A stretch of 64,000 nucleotides of DNA from Ridgeia piscesae (Eukaryota; Annelida; Polychaeta; Sabellida; Siboglinidae), in NCBI GenBank assembly GCA_025642075.2, contig JAODUO010000055.1:128501-192500 (forward strand), given 5' to 3'. This document shows positions 1 through 13,000 of the stretch, in pieces. Position 1 is the first letter of the stretch, and each line of letters starts with the position of its first letter. Below the pieces are notes generated by a model. That model searched no databases. It was not told the DNA's origin and saw nothing but the letters and a program-made list of their open reading frames with translations. The translations under genes and the position numbers were made by a program.

Positions 1-62
1 TGAATATTATTGCTTTGTCTGGTTACATGACTGTGAAAATCATTGTTTTTCATGACAGATGT

Positions 63-397
63 TAAATCTATATTTTTAGAATTAAAATATTAATTTATAA
101 GTAACATACTTACCTGGCTCCGTCGCTTCACAAGGTGCAATAGACGTGGCCGCGCCCAAGTTGCTCGCCATAATTCATAAAATGAAAAACTGACCTATCC
201 CCACGCTCCTACCACGTACTCCGTCCAATCACAGACTGACAGAGTCTCTTCTCTTCGCACTTGGCAAAAAGGCTCATACTGTGATGGGTAATCTCTCTAT
301 AGCGGGGAAGGAGGGAGGGTGATATGGTGAAGCGACGCAGCCAGGTAAGTATGTTACTTATAAATACATATTTTAATTCTGCAAATATAGAATTTAT
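63..397. mobile_element. Small palindromic element related to the DIRS-like termini
   Basis: Arms at about 63-133 and 325-397 are inverted copies of one another, including CCTGGCTCCGTCGCTTCAC / GTGAAGCGACGCAGCCAGG. The left interior (about 133-250: GCAATAGACGTGGCCGCGCC, AAGTTGCTCGCC) is a diverged copy of the right end of the neighbouring element (inverted, 3640-3750). It looks like a non-autonomous derivative. Confidence 0.65.
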
Positions 398-479
398 TGC
401 CTAACATAGACTTAGCCTGGCTCCGTCGCTTCACAAGGTGCAGAATCTAGGTGAATGGATGGTGGGATATAGACAATGT

Positions 480-1498
480 TACCTCTAATGATCTCTAATG
501 TTGGGTGCATAATTGATTCTGCAGCCACTACCGGTCCTAGTTGAATGAGATCGGCAAAATAGAGAGAGAGGTTCTTGAGATAAAAGTCGGTAAAGGTGTT
601 ATGACAGCACCAGGTATCAGCTCACAGAATCTGTTCCATGGAGGTATGTCTGTGCAATGCGAGTGATGCAGCCATGGATCGTACCTATTGCGCCTTAACC
701 TTGTGGGACTCAAGGAGAGGTGTAGTGGAATTTGTGTAGTACTCCAGAATCGTTTCCGGATCCACCCGGAGATTGTGGAAGGTACAATGTCTCGTTTATG
801 CCTTGGTTTGAACGACACAGAGGAGGCGCTTGTGCTCCCTCCAAGGCATGGACCTTTCTATGTAGAATCTTAGTGCTCATATTGGGAACAGGAGTCGATC
901 TTCAGCCATGCCATTGCTCAAATGACGGTTAAGTGTTGGAATCGTGCATGAAAGTACGCATTTCGGGCCCTAGCCCAATACTTGCGTCTCTGATATGAAT
1001 GACAGGTCCGTTATAATCGGGCATGTTCAAAGGCATGGATTTCGCCCCAACGTTTGCCGGAAGTAATGTAAGCAGGTGATCCGATGTTTGGTCTAGCGGT
1101 TCGAAAGGTGGTTTTGTCAATGCTGACAAAACTAAGGCGAGATTCTAGTCTGAAAATGACGTTGATGCATGGTGCCTCTTCCATTTCGATATTTCGAAGT
1201 AGATTCCTCCCTACTTCCGCACCGGAAGTGGCACGAAGTGCGTTGGCGATTGCCATCTGATAGCCTGCAATGGTCGAGATGGTCAATGTTTCTCCGTGTG
1301 AAGGTGGAGAAGAAAATCTGACACTACACTCTCAGTAGCCGAGAGTTGATTAATGTGTTGTATGTTACACCAAGCAGTGAAGATCCTCCACTTGGACTCA
1401 TAGATCGCCAGAGTAGACGCTCGCTGGGGTCTACTGACACAGGAGGCAACGTCGACCGAAAGGTCTCTGCTGCAGAGGGTATCCCGGATACCATCCAC
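480..1498 (-). pseudogene. DIRS tyrosine recombinase, frameshifted
   Basis: The N-terminal core-binding part is at 1283-1498 (RASTLAIYESKWRIFTAWC). The continuation STIAGYQMAIANALRATSGA and SGKRWGEIHAFEHARL is at 1011-1286. The C-terminal part at 480-818 shows STISGWIRKRF and, in a shifted frame, TFTDFYLKNLS carrying the likely catalytic tyrosine. At least two frame breaks. Confidence 0.8.
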
Positions 1499-1950
1499 GT
1501 GTGTAGCTGGAGATTGGACTATCTCGATGGATCTAACCTCAAGGCTGGAACAGTAACTGAGGAATGTTGGTTATCCGGAGTGGAGATTGTACCAACATCC
1601 CTAAGAGTAGTGGGAACCAGATCGCCTGTGCCCAGTGTAGGGCAATGAGGATCAGTTCGTACAGGTCCTGTTGGGTCTTCTCGAGTACCCGTGGTAACAG
1701 AGCTGGTGGTGGCTACGCGTATGCCCATAGTGCATTCCAGCTCACTGACAGAGCATCTACTGCCATGGCTGGTGGATTTGGAACAGGGGACACAAATAGT
1801 GCAAGTTGTGATTCCAACTTGTTGCAAACAGATCCAATAATGGGATTCCCCATTCCCGTGTCAGTGCTCTTAAGACAGATGCATGTAGATACCATTCTGT
1901 ACCTGACATCTGGGAAGGGCGTAACAGAATGTCTGCAAGGACGTTCAATC

Positions 1951-2440
1951 TCAAGGGGATGTGTCATGCCCGGAGTACTGACACATGAGGAGTAGCTTCT
2001 TGGTCCGTCTGCACAGCTGTATTGACCGTGTTCCGCCCTGCTTGTTGATGAAGGAGACTACAGTAGAGTTGTCTGACGCAACCAGGGCTGTCAGACCCAT
2101 AAGCTTCCGCAGCCAGTGGAGCATGGCTCTGTGTATGGCTTCTAACTCGAGTACATTGGTGTGAAGTGTTTTCTCGGTTGTTGTCCATACACCGGACATC
2201 GTCAATGCATTCCATTGTGCTCCCCAGCCGATCTTCGATGCATCCGTGAACAACTGAGTGTCTGGTTTGTCAGGGTAACTGGGGCTCCCCTCAGAACATT
2301 GTGTGCTGATTTCCACCATTGGAAATCTTCCTCCGCCGTGGAGGAAAGAGGTATCCACAAGTTGCTGGTTAAAACATTGAAATCCCAATGTTAAGAGATG
2401 CAATGTTGGGCTTCGCGGGTGTGCAGCCGTCCCAGAAGAA
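1951..2440 (-). pseudogene. DIRS RNase H fragment
   Basis: Contains LFTDASKIGWGAQW, TNVLELEAIHRAMLHW and VASDNSTVVSFINKQGG, the D-E-D pattern of RNase H in DIRS elements (TDAS, ELxAI, DNxT). Confidence 0.85.
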
Positions 2441-2499
2441 CCATTTTTTTTCTGTGGATGCAAAGAGACCGAGCAGGATCTGCCACCTATGAGCACATC

Positions 2500-2996
2500 C
2501 TCCTTGGCTTAGCAGGAATGAGCAAATCAGTGCTTGATTTTGTGATATCGATCCATAGTTGGAGTGACTTGGAAGGAAACTAGGTCGAACTGGTATCCCA
2601 GAAAAGGAATTTCTGTTTGGGATCAATTCCGACTTCTTGTCGTGAATGAGGAGGCCCATCGTGTGGCAGAGATTGAGCACTTGCACCGTGTCATGGAGGC
2701 ACTGGTCGTGAGATGGTGAATAGATGAGCCAGTCGTCCAGGTACTGACCGAGATTGATGCCCATCACGTATACCAGCATTTGATCTCTGTCATAATCTTG
2801 GAGAATACCCAAGATGCTGGAGAAAGGCCAAACGGCAGTGCCCGGAATTGATATATGGTGCCCCGAGTCTGAAAACGAAGACAATTTCGATAACCTCTGT
2901 GTATGGGTATGTGGAAATAGGTATCCACAAGATCAATGGAAGTGACCCAGGCGTCTCGAGGGAGAGATCGCCAAATGCTTTCCGCACTCTCCATCG
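2500..2996 (-). pseudogene. DIRS reverse transcriptase fragment
   Basis: Shows MESAESIWRSLPRDAWVTSI, DLVDTYFHIPIH, YQFRALPFGLSPASWVFSK and, after a frameshift near 2780, GQYLDDWLIYSP with the catalytic YLDD. Typical of DIRS/Gypsy-type RT; disrupted. Confidence 0.85.
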
Positions 2997-3286
2997 AAGT
3001 GGGGAATTTCTAGGAAGAGGTGACTGTAACACCCGGGAGATGTAGTGTCGCAGACTACCTCTACAACATTGTTTGTTGCATGGACTGTATCAGTGACCGG
3101 GGGGCTGTGCGCTTCATGATAGAGCCCTAGTCTACAAACGCAGATGGGGCACCCGTCATGGGGGACACTCTCGGAACCGAAGACGGAAACCGACTTCCAG
3201 AACATTGCACACTCACTCGCTGCATATCCTTCGTCTCCAGACAGCGCAGAACAGGGATAGAGTTCCCACCCTCCTTGTAAGGGCAT
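2933..3286 (-). pseudogene. DIRS gag-like fragment
   Basis: The reading frame contains CPICVCRLGLYHEAH, resembling the cysteine/histidine-containing CVxCLGxxH block of DIRS first ORFs. It runs out of frame into the reverse-transcriptase region near 2990. Confidence 0.5.
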
Positions 3287-3785
3287 TTATACTATTCCAT
3301 TCCATACTTAATCAGTCCATTGTGAACAAGTGTCGTACTTGTTGTCGATTGTAATACCGTGACAATAGACACTTGTTCGGATGATTATCGCCGCCGCGCA
3401 TGAGTCTAGTGCAGACGGTGGCGTGTTTGCGAGTTGTCGCCATTACAAATTGAAATGGCGAAGTCGAAAAACGGCTATAATAATAGAAAAATACAACTGA
3501 AAAGTGGTCTGAAAACAGCCCTTTTTGGAGCGGTGAAAAGAAAAACAATAAACCGTAACTTCGTTTAAACAAATTATGATATCAGCTCACAAAACTGATA
3601 AATACGGAGTTATGCGAAGGCAAGACTTAAACGATGGCGGCGCCAAGTAAGAAGAGACGGTGATTGGATGGAGTGGTGGGAGCGTGGGGATAGGTCATTT
3701 TTTCATTTTATTAATTACGGCGAGCAACTTGGTCGCGGCCAAGTCTATTGCACCTTGTGAAACGACGTAGCCAGGCTAAGTCTAT

Positions 3786-4099
3786 TTTACGCAATAAGTA
3801 GGTATTTTGAACATTGTTTTATCTTTATAATTATTATCATATAGCTGATATACTTGAATTATAAATGTTTTCTAATTTAAGAATATTGAACTTTTTAAAG
3901 ATGGGATCGGTGTGTGCTATAAATTTGCTTTTGTCGATCAATCAAAGAGCTTTTTTTAAACTTTGAACATGGTTATTAACATGTATTATATGTTATCTAA
4001 ATATCATCATAATTGCTGAAACGCAGCAGCGTCACATCAGCGAAAAATTCACTTTTAATGAGCGCCCATGACATCTCTCAAATTTCGTCATGACTCATG
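3786..4099. other. AT-rich stretch, nothing recognised
   Basis: Unannotated sequence between the DIRS-like element and the pogo remnant. No open frame, repeat or motif stands out. Confidence 0.5.
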
Positions 4100-5215
4100 T
4101 GGGACAAATGGCACCCCCGGGTGCACTTTGCCCCACATGACAAAATTCGACGAATAGTTTATTTTATTTACATAACATTACTATTATATAATTATATAGA
4201 ATAATTATATATGTATATATTTGTTCGTCGATAATAACGCCACTTAATTACCGTGTACGAAATTGGGTTTCTAGTTAATAATGCTGGGGGGGGGCGGTTT
4301 CGATCCACAATGGTGGCCCGTTTAACACTTAGTGTGACAAGAATTTAGTTTTGGTGATAACCTTTGCTTTTTATTCAAGAAAGTTCATCATCAAATATAT
4401 CATCCAATGATCAAGTCTTTAACGGAAAAAAATTATTTTTTTCATTTTAAATGCATTGTTTTGTGGGTCTTACTCCAACTTCAATTATTCAGAATCGCAA
4501 TTGTGGCAGGTGTAGTAGTGACCACCAGTCGTACAATCCTTGTGTGCTCCTGCAATCTTGACACTCCGTACATTTCTCCCTGCTCCGACTAAAAGCTTCG
4601 CAACACACAATACACGTCCACTGTTCGTAATCATCGTCATCGATTTTTGTTCTTCCGAAATGTCTGTGACCATCTTCTTATATGGCGAGGTCACATGTCG
4701 GCTGTTCCATATGTAGCACTGGTCACCGGGCAGGCTTTCTTTGGCTGAGGAGGGCTCAATGTTATCGTGGCTTGTGTGACTAGACCAAGCAGGATGTTTT
4801 CTTCCCAGGGACTGTCCAGTTTTAGCTACATCACACCGGCAATGCCTCACCAGGTGTTTTTTTTTAATGCTGTAGGCCATAATTTGTAACGGCTCCTCGC
4901 ATAAATCTTTCCCCTTTTACCGCAGCGAAAGCATCGTGCAGCCGCTGGTCAGAATAGGACGCCGTTGTTGTTTCTCGTTTATATTTCCGAAACATGTCTG
5001 CAAGTGACCAAAGTGAAATGAACACAATACTGTTATGCCACGCTGTAATGATCAATAAGTAACATTATAATTTTGTTACTGCAGCATTTAACATTATCAG
5101 AGTAATAGTTCATAAGCAATTTCTAGAAGTCAATTAGTCGTGAGATAATAAATAGGGCAAAGCGCACTGGGTACACTTTGCCCCATGTTGGAGGGGTGTG
5201 CTATGCCCCAAAATC
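4100..5215 (-). mobile_element. pogo-like DNA transposon remnant
   Basis: Related GC-rich blocks flank it (GTGCACTTTGCCCCAC near 4130 and TACACTTTGCCCCATG near 5171), plausibly the eroded ends. Between them on the minus strand lie a pogo-type N-terminal helix-turn-helix and a C-terminal zinc-ribbon tail but no DDE catalytic core. Confidence 0.5.
4485..5010 (-). pseudogene. pogo-like transposase, internally deleted
   Basis: The N-terminal HTH-like part reads FRKYKRETTTASYSDQRLHD, AVKGERFMRG and NYGLQ, then a stop or frameshift and LVRHCRCDVAKTGQSLGRKH. The C-terminal part has CIVCCEAFSRSREKCTECQ and, in a shifted frame, GGHYYTCHNCDSE, like the PHD-like end of invertebrate pogo transposases. 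The roughly 200 to 300 residues of DDE domain expected between them are absent. Confidence 0.6.
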
Positions 5216-5498
5216 ATTGCACCATCATAAGTAAATAAATTACCTACATGGCATTACCACCGACAAAAACGCATTGTCTTTTCTAGTATACGATACTATA
5301 CTTTCATGTAGCTAATTCGCATAATTGGTTACTTAATAAGTATAGTCGATGAGAACAAATAAAGCTGTTCACTTTTTTACCAAACTATCGACGGTAAATG
5401 TTAATTTGCCACCCAAATCGTCTTGTAATTGCCACCAAGACGATTTGGGCAGCATAAGTGCTTCCGCAAATCGGTAGATATAGCCGTTAAAACATATA
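5216..5498. other. Unannotated flank, nothing recognised
   Basis: AT-rich sequence with a short inverted pair (ACGATTTGGGTGGC-like at 5408-5460, CAAATCGTCTTG / CAAGACGATTTG), otherwise no recognisable feature. Confidence 0.4.
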
Positions 5499-5499
5499 T

Positions 5500-5948
<449 letters not shown>

Positions 5949-6152
5949 ATATATAGGCATGTGCCTGTCATGTTATCCGTTATCGTATGACGTTTTGTTT
6001 TTAAATTACACAATTGATTTTTGATTGGTGACCTGGCTGAAAGAATGACACCATAGTGTATAGTTTAGTCAGTTTTCCTATTAGAAAGCGAATTGTTACA
6101 TTTTTGTCCCTCCATATGTAGGGGTGGAATGGGGGTTACGTCACTTATGTGG

Positions 6153-6214
<62 letters not shown>

Positions 6215-6221
6215 TATATAG
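6153..6221. repeat. (TA)n microsatellite
   Basis: Almost pure TA run with one ACATAT interruption. Confidence 0.95.
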
Positions 6222-6574
6222 ACACAGGCATGAGATTCTTCCACGGTTCCTGAACCCAATTTGGCCGTTTCTGTGATTTGTCAAAATCCGATTTTTTTTA
6301 CATGGGGAGGTCAAAACTGGTCGAAAATCGATAGAAAATTTAACTTTTGTGTCGATTCCTGGCATTCCACAACACTAGGTTCCACAAGAGACAACACCTG
6401 CCCTGCCCCGCCCCGCCCCTCCCCGACACCTGTAGCCCCCAAGGAATGACAGCGCCATTCACAGCCACTAACACAAAATAACACTCTCCTGAGCCTTTCA
6501 TAATCGTTTATGACAACAACTTTCTCAAGAAATGCATTATATGATTTTATCCATAATGTAGGTAAAATATACAT
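6222..6574. other. Unique-looking sequence, nothing recognised
   Basis: Includes a C-rich patch (CCCCGCCCCGCCCCTCCCC near 6407) but no coding frame that resembles a known protein. Confidence 0.4.
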
Positions 6575-6580
6575 TTTATT
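6575..6580 (-). terminator. Candidate polyadenylation signal (distal)
   Basis: AATAAA on the minus strand at the left edge of the array-poor stretch. It would give a 3' UTR of about 2.7 kb. Confidence 0.3.
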
Positions 6581-7554
6581 AAAAATCTATACATACAAAT
6601 GTCTAGTTTCTTTACAACTGTTCAGTGTTGAGTGCACTGCTGCATGAGTCGTCACGTCGACCCACTTCTACGTCCACAGTGACCATCAGGGGGACATGGG
6701 ACAATGTCACGGCCGGGGACAAGGTCACGGTGGGGCGATCGGAAGAAATAATTACATGTCTAGAATTCTAACAGCCATAACATATAAGTCTTCACAGACA
6801 TCACGTGACACAAACAGACGGACTGAAGCACCAATACAACAGGCAAACAACTGTGGACAGGTTGCGTACACCGACACTAGACTGTGACACTGACACTGAC
6901 AGCACCCTTCTGTCGTCACGTCTCTGTCACTTAGGCCCCAGCTACATATCTAGAACAATGCGAGATGTGACGTCACCCACAAAGTCCCGTCCTTGTTTCC
7001 ACATTGGCGTATTTAACCAAACGAACATGTACAATCTCAATACAGGTGGATGCACGTACTCACGTAAACATACACTTCAAACACATATACAAACTTCATA
7101 AACATGCATATGTACAGACGGGACGCAAACGTGTCCAATCACCTAATAAAGATGGCGTGTCACAGCAGCCTGTTGGAGACAACTCAAGTTCTTTCACAAT
7201 GGACAATTTCATTCACTTCATTTGTAAACAACACATCTGTTCCTTCTCCCTTGTGTCTAGACTTGGGAAGCGAGACCCCCCACAAGGGATAGAGGGATTC
7301 ACACACTCTGGAGGCCACTGTTTAGTCTACACTACTTGATGTGACACTGTCAAGATCTGTTGACAACAGAACACGTGGACATACACAGAAGTCTGGCTGG
7401 CTGCAACCCTACTAAATACTACAATAACAATGTCATTATATATTAGTTATTCTTAGTGTCAGACTGAGATTTAACCTATGCTACTCAGATTGTTCCTTCC
7501 AACTTGTCCCCGCTCTTGATGTCCTCAAACATCAGCAACTACCCCAGGGGTAGT

Positions 7555-7835
7555 CTAGTTTGTCTTTTTAATGTGAATAATTTCTAAAGTCAAATGACCA
7601 TAATCTTCGGTAACATTTATAGTTATTGTTATTAGTACGAATACATTATCAAATGACCATCAGTAACCTGTCTTATTTGTCTTATTAATGTGAACAAATT
7701 ACCAAATGATCACAACCATTAGTAACCTGTTTAGTTTGTCTTATTAATGTGAATCACGTCTAAACTCAAATGACCATGAATGGTTAGTAACCTGTCTAGC
7801 TAGACTGTCTTATTAGTGTAAATAAATGATTACCT
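7555..7835. repeat. Degenerate tandem repeat, 3-4 copies
   Basis: Recurring blocks TAGTTTGTCTTATTAATGTG followed by CAAATGACCAT and GTAACCTGT, spaced about 70-85 bp. Confidence 0.6.
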
Positions 7836-9035
7836 TTACACAGAATACATAACATAATTTCCCTAAACGTAACATTTCTCATAAATTCAGTAATAATTAA
7901 CACCGTGTCCCACGACAAAAACACTCAATAACACCATAAGATGATGGAAGACGGACGAATGAGATCAAATTCAATATAGCAAGACGACCATTGTTACGAC
8001 CACCAACATCTCCACCCACATCTCCAGGTCCAACTGTATAGATGTGTAGCTGCCAGAAATGGATACTGTGAACGGGATTTTGTGTAGTACCTTCAAGATG
8101 GCTGAAAACTTCCCGTGTCATGTTGGCAGGGACACACCAAACTCTCTCTGTGTCCACTCAAGTCCTTGGACAACTTACCTCTGACTGAGCTTGGAATATA
8201 TTTTTAAAAAAGCGACTGTATTAAACACTGGCTGGAAAAAAACAGTTTGTCTCTAACAAAACCACATCACTAACTAACACACACAAGCATCATACACCGC
8301 AGACAACAGCAGAACTGTCCCAGGTATCAACTAGAGCCGGACTGGTTCATCAAGCCACGACACAACGTTAGCCGTGATGTGACAACATCACAAGACATGA
8401 CTTAGAAAATACATGTCCATTCTACATATAAAAACAGTTGTGTCGTCACAGCCCTGTAAGCTCTATGATCCCTACCCCCAAAGTCACCCCCTGTCACACT
8501 TGCCAGGTGTCTGTCATCTATAACAATGTGTGACCTTTTGTACTTTAAGCTGTCCTGGCGGTTAGTTCTGTCCTGTATAGTAACTGATCATTACTTAGTT
8601 GACCGAGGCACAGTCAGCTGAGAATACGTGACTATAACTCTTACACATATCACGGCAATTCATCAGTACAGCCGCAATGAGTCATCTATGTATCTGGGTT
8701 AGTTTATCAACGTACTGAGGCTCCGCTGGCTGTTGAAATACAAATTCCACGCCACAAGGCATTGTCACCCTGTTATTCAAGCCTGGGGTGAAAGTTATAC
8801 TCATCAGTCAGACACTACAGAGCCATGTACAAGCCAGTGTATGCCACAGTCACAGTGCTAAGTTGTACAAGTCTACACTACACACAAGCCAAAATAGCTG
8901 CTGATGTCATATTCCATCAATTTTTTAATTTTGACAAAAATGCACCTCGTATAAATCGCCTGTCCCCACAATCCACACATCTGTCCATGTGTGGTTAATT
9001 TTCCACAAGAAACAATCTGAAGCTAATAAAATCGC

Positions 9036-9041
9036 TTTATT
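9036..9041 (-). terminator. Candidate polyadenylation signal (proximal)
   Basis: AATAAA on the minus strand (tttatt as written) about 260 nt beyond the RSF1 stop, in an AT-rich context. Confidence 0.4.
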
Positions 9042-9301
9042 TTTAATGATAAATAAAAAACTACTGAAGACATTTCAACAAATGAGGTATCATTTCACAG
9101 CTTATCAATTAAGATTATGATTTCAGTGTTAAATGAACAAATCTACATGTTCTATGTTGGTACGGAGGCTGACTTGTGAGGCAAGAGGAGGAGGATGTTG
9201 CTGCTCAAACAACAGTGACAACAAAACTCCCACCACTCTAGTCACTGTCAACAACATCCAGTGTGACGGTGACGAATCATCGCCACATGAGATGACGTGT
9301 G

Positions 9302-10095
9302 TCACTCCTGTATGACAAACTTGACGAGATCATCGACGCCCGAGAGATCGCTGTCACTGTTGTCATCATGGTTGTCAATGGAGACATTCTCCACCAATGA
9401 GATGGCCGGCGTGCTCGCATCATCCACGCCTGTCTCCTTCAGTAGGTTCTCAATCATAAAGCTGCCATTCTGAACCTTCAAACCGTCCAGCTGCCCTTTG
9501 ACCTCTGACTGACCTTTGACATTTGCAGCGGGGACATCGCCGCCATTTACCTGCCCTGGAATGTATCCTGTCACGTCGGTGCTACTACCCTGCAGTGCCT
9601 CGACTTTAGTCTCACTTTTGCTCCTTTCACTTTTATGGCCACTTTCACTATCACTGCGTTCAATGTCGTCCTCACTCGACTCAATCCTGTTTCGCTTTTT
9701 CTGTTTTCTCGATGACTTCTCGTTGCTGCTGCTTGCGTCACTCCCGTAACTTTCACTTCTGCGGCGAGACGACGGTCTCCTTTTCGCCACCTGGCGGCAA
9801 TAACTGCCACTCTTGCCGGAGTCGCTACTCACATGGTAGTCACTGTCATTGACATCACCCTTTGAACGTCTATGTCGTGTCTTTTTTGCCACATCAACAT
9901 CTGTGTCATCATCTGATGACACAACCGCTGATTTACGTCGTTTCGTGTGTCGCGAACGTGACGCGTCTGAGCCGTATTCGCTGCAAGTGTCACTGTCGGA
10001 GATCTCACGGTAATTGATGTTGGTCTTGACGACAGCACGACGCACGGGGAGAAACTCATCACTGTCAAGGTCACTGCCGCCCTCTTCATCGTCCA
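9302..10095 (-). CDS. RSF1: RSF1 last exon (stop codon)
   Basis: 264 codons including TGA at 9304-9302. Serine/aspartate-rich with basic clusters ([21 protein letters not shown]) and [10 protein letters not shown], similar to human INYKEDSESD. The final [13 protein letters not shown] matches the conserved C-terminal DLVDYV motif. Acceptor GTCGCACACAG/TG; phase fits exon 16. Confidence 0.93.
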
Positions 10096-13000
10096 CTGTG
10101 TGCGACAAACATAGCACTTTCATTTTCGTTTTGTTTTTCACAAAACTTCATTTCACATAACTAATTGTGTAGTTCTTTCCTATTGCTTCACTACAAAAAC
10201 CAAGAGTTACTTGTTTCATTTGGTGCACAGGGAGGGGAGGGGAGGTCACTCGGTTATGTCACGACTCAACTTTAGAAATATTGAGCACTCCATGTTCCTG
10301 AATCCCGGGCAAGTTTTGAAAAATTCTAAACTTGAGTGGGTCCACTAGATTTCAGTCTGATACACGCAAGCTTGAAGGAGGTGTGGATTCAAAAACATGC
10401 AGAGAAATAGTGTTTCATAATAGATATATTATAATTGACTTTGTTTCTTGACAAAGCTACACATTATCGCTAACATTTTAAGTCTTAAACAACCTTTTAA
10501 AAGAAACTTCACTTTTTCTTACCGAAATCGTCGTCATATTTTGATGTTTGCTTCCGACGCCGTGAACTCCTCCGAGTGCTCAGTGACCTTTGACCTTTGC
10601 GCCGTCGCCGCCGTTTGTTGCCAATTGTCAACCAATCATCAGAGTCTTCTTCTGTTACCGCTTCCAGCTCGTTGGCGTCAGAGTCGGCCGAGTCACTGTG
10701 ACATCACATGTAACCATGACAACCATACTGTTTATGTCATTTATATGTGGGGATTTCAAGACAAAACACATGAATGCTGTTTCTGGAAGGTTGTAGGGGG
10801 ACTGAAACACATCGACAACTATTGCCCAAACATAAGAACATGCCATTTAGAGGATATGTGACCATGATTGACGAGTTCAGAGACACGGTATATTAAAAAA
10901 ATTCAAACTTGGATATCATTGACCAATGGGCACCACCGTCGTATTAGGCTGACTTCGGTTGAGCTACTCGAGTTACTCGCGTAACCACAACGTGGTATCC
11001 GGTTTACACTGCATGCACAGTAATATGCGGGTAATCCAACTGAACACTGATGATCGTGTGTAAATTGTGACGTTCATCTTCTTGGTCTTAAATTATAATT
11101 CATAGAATGTGGTGACTTTAATCCATATTTAAATGATTGTGTCATGTAATGTTTAATTAATTTCTTATGCAGTAGTCACGTGCTTGAGTGATCTCGGCTG
11201 TTCGATTGGGACTCGTGTTACGCGAGTTACTCGCGTAGCTCAATCGAAGTAGGCCTTACGCTCTTTGAGTCGCTCTATCTAGTAGTGTCTACTCTATCTA
11301 GTAGTATTTACTCTATCTAATAGTATCTACTCTATCTAGTAGTGTCTACTCTATCTAGTAGTGTCTACTCTATCTAGTAGTGTCTACTCTATCTAGTAGT
11401 ATCTACTCTATCTAGTAGTATCTACTCTATCTAGTAGTATCTACTCAATGTCAACAACACATTTGTTTCCAATTTACTTAATCAATAGAGAGTTTTGTGT
11501 GGAAACAAGAATATGTTTAAACAGTGCACACAAGAGGGGAATGTGTTGTTGTAACCACGACAACGACTAGTGCTGTCAACAAAACATTCACAGGACGGTG
11601 ATATATCTGTACAATGTGACATAAATAAGTGTTAGCGAGTTACATCATGGATAGTTGCTAGGACTTCTTACGGGGACTTCATTGGTGACGGAACTACTTA
11701 CTAATTTGTTGGCAGTACTTACTCAGTAGCTTGGACTATTTTATTGCAGGGTCCACTTTCTGAGTAATGGGGACAAGTTTATGCAAAGGCTTTTTACTTA
11801 ACAGTTGGGACTACTTTAGACCGGAACTACTTACTCTGTGGCTTGGTATTCCTCCCCACTGTCCTCCTCCTCCTCATCGTCATCAGACAGGCCGGTCAGC
11901 TTCCGTGTTTTCTTCTTCTTCTTTGCCAGTACAGGAGGGGGGCGACAGTCATCACCCTCACCCGTGTCAGAGGCGTTGTAGATATCCTTCCCCGTGCCTT
12001 TATGGAGACGGCGAGGCGAAGACGTTGGTTCCAACTCAGCGTCATTCTCAATGTCTTTACCACGGCCACAAGAGGGCGCTGTTGTCTGGTCAACTTCGTT
12101 GTTGACCGAGGCATTGTAGATGTCCTTGCCGAAGCCTGGAGAGTCTGTTGACATGGCAACGTCTAAATAACAGTGCTAAACATTTATCTTCTATGATACT
12201 AATTTTTTTTTAATTCTCTAAAATGAATAAGTGCAAGGGTAAAATATAGAAAGTATTCATAATAGCAACATTTCAACCAACTTTTTTACCATCGACAACG
12301 TCATCAATATATTAATTCTCAACACACTACATTTATATTAAATTACACTTCACCACAAAGCCACAAACCTCTCATATAAACTGGTGCAACCTGGTGAGCT
12401 GTTCACTAGTAAGAAGAAAGTCCGCAGATAACACATTTACAGCACATTGAACTGTGGGAATAACTGACCACTCAAGTCGTCAACTGAAAACAGTAACTGT
12501 CTTTGTGGTGATGAATGTGTTGTCAGATGAAGGCCGAGTCACAAGTGTCCAAGGCCGTGACACCAGCACAGACGGACACTTAAGCTACTCTACAGTTGAC
12601 TTATGTGACTCAATGGCTGTGACTCGGATCACATGATCAGACATCTGACTTATATCGCTCAGTGGTTGACTTACACAACTCAATGGCTGCTCTACATAAA
12701 TCAGTGGCTGGCCTACTTACGTGACTTGGTAGCTGACTTGCATGACTCCATGGCCAACTAGTGTGACTCAATGGCAGACTTACATGACACAGTGGTTGAC
12801 TTACCTGACACAGTGGTTGACTTACGTGACTCAGTGGTTGACTTACGTGACTCAGTGGTTGACATACGTGACACAGTGGTTGACTTACGTGACACAGTGG
12901 CTGACTTACGTGACTCAGTGGTTGACTTACATGACACAGTGGTGACTCAGTGGTTGACTTACATGACACAGTGGTGACTCAGTGGTTGACTTACGTGACT

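Larger units (their letters stand above)
406..3785 (-). mobile_element. DIRS-like tyrosine-recombinase retrotransposon, decayed
   Basis: Inverted terminal repeats of about 37 bp at 406-442 and 3749-3785 share TAGACTTAGCCTGGCT and TTCACAAGGTGCA. Inside, on the minus strand, are gag-like, reverse transcriptase (YLDDW), RNase H and tyrosine recombinase segments in DIRS order. Frames are interrupted by stops and frameshifts, so the copy is non-functional as read. The length of 3.4 kb is short for an intact DIRS element, pointing to internal deletion. Confidence 0.85.
6575..9301 (-). other. Probable RSF1 3' UTR and flank
   Basis: Follows the stop codon. It has only one weak repeat (7555-7835), which contrasts with the array-rich introns. 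Two AATAAA signals on the minus strand could end the transcript: 9036-9041 (265 nt after the stop) and 6575-6580 (about 2.7 kb after it). No coding exon of another gene was recognised on either strand. Which signal is used cannot be told from sequence. Confidence 0.45.

Noticed and set aside
1346..1995. Plus-strand frames over the left element
   Set aside because: Shadows of the decayed DIRS recombinase and flanking sequence, which read on the minus strand.
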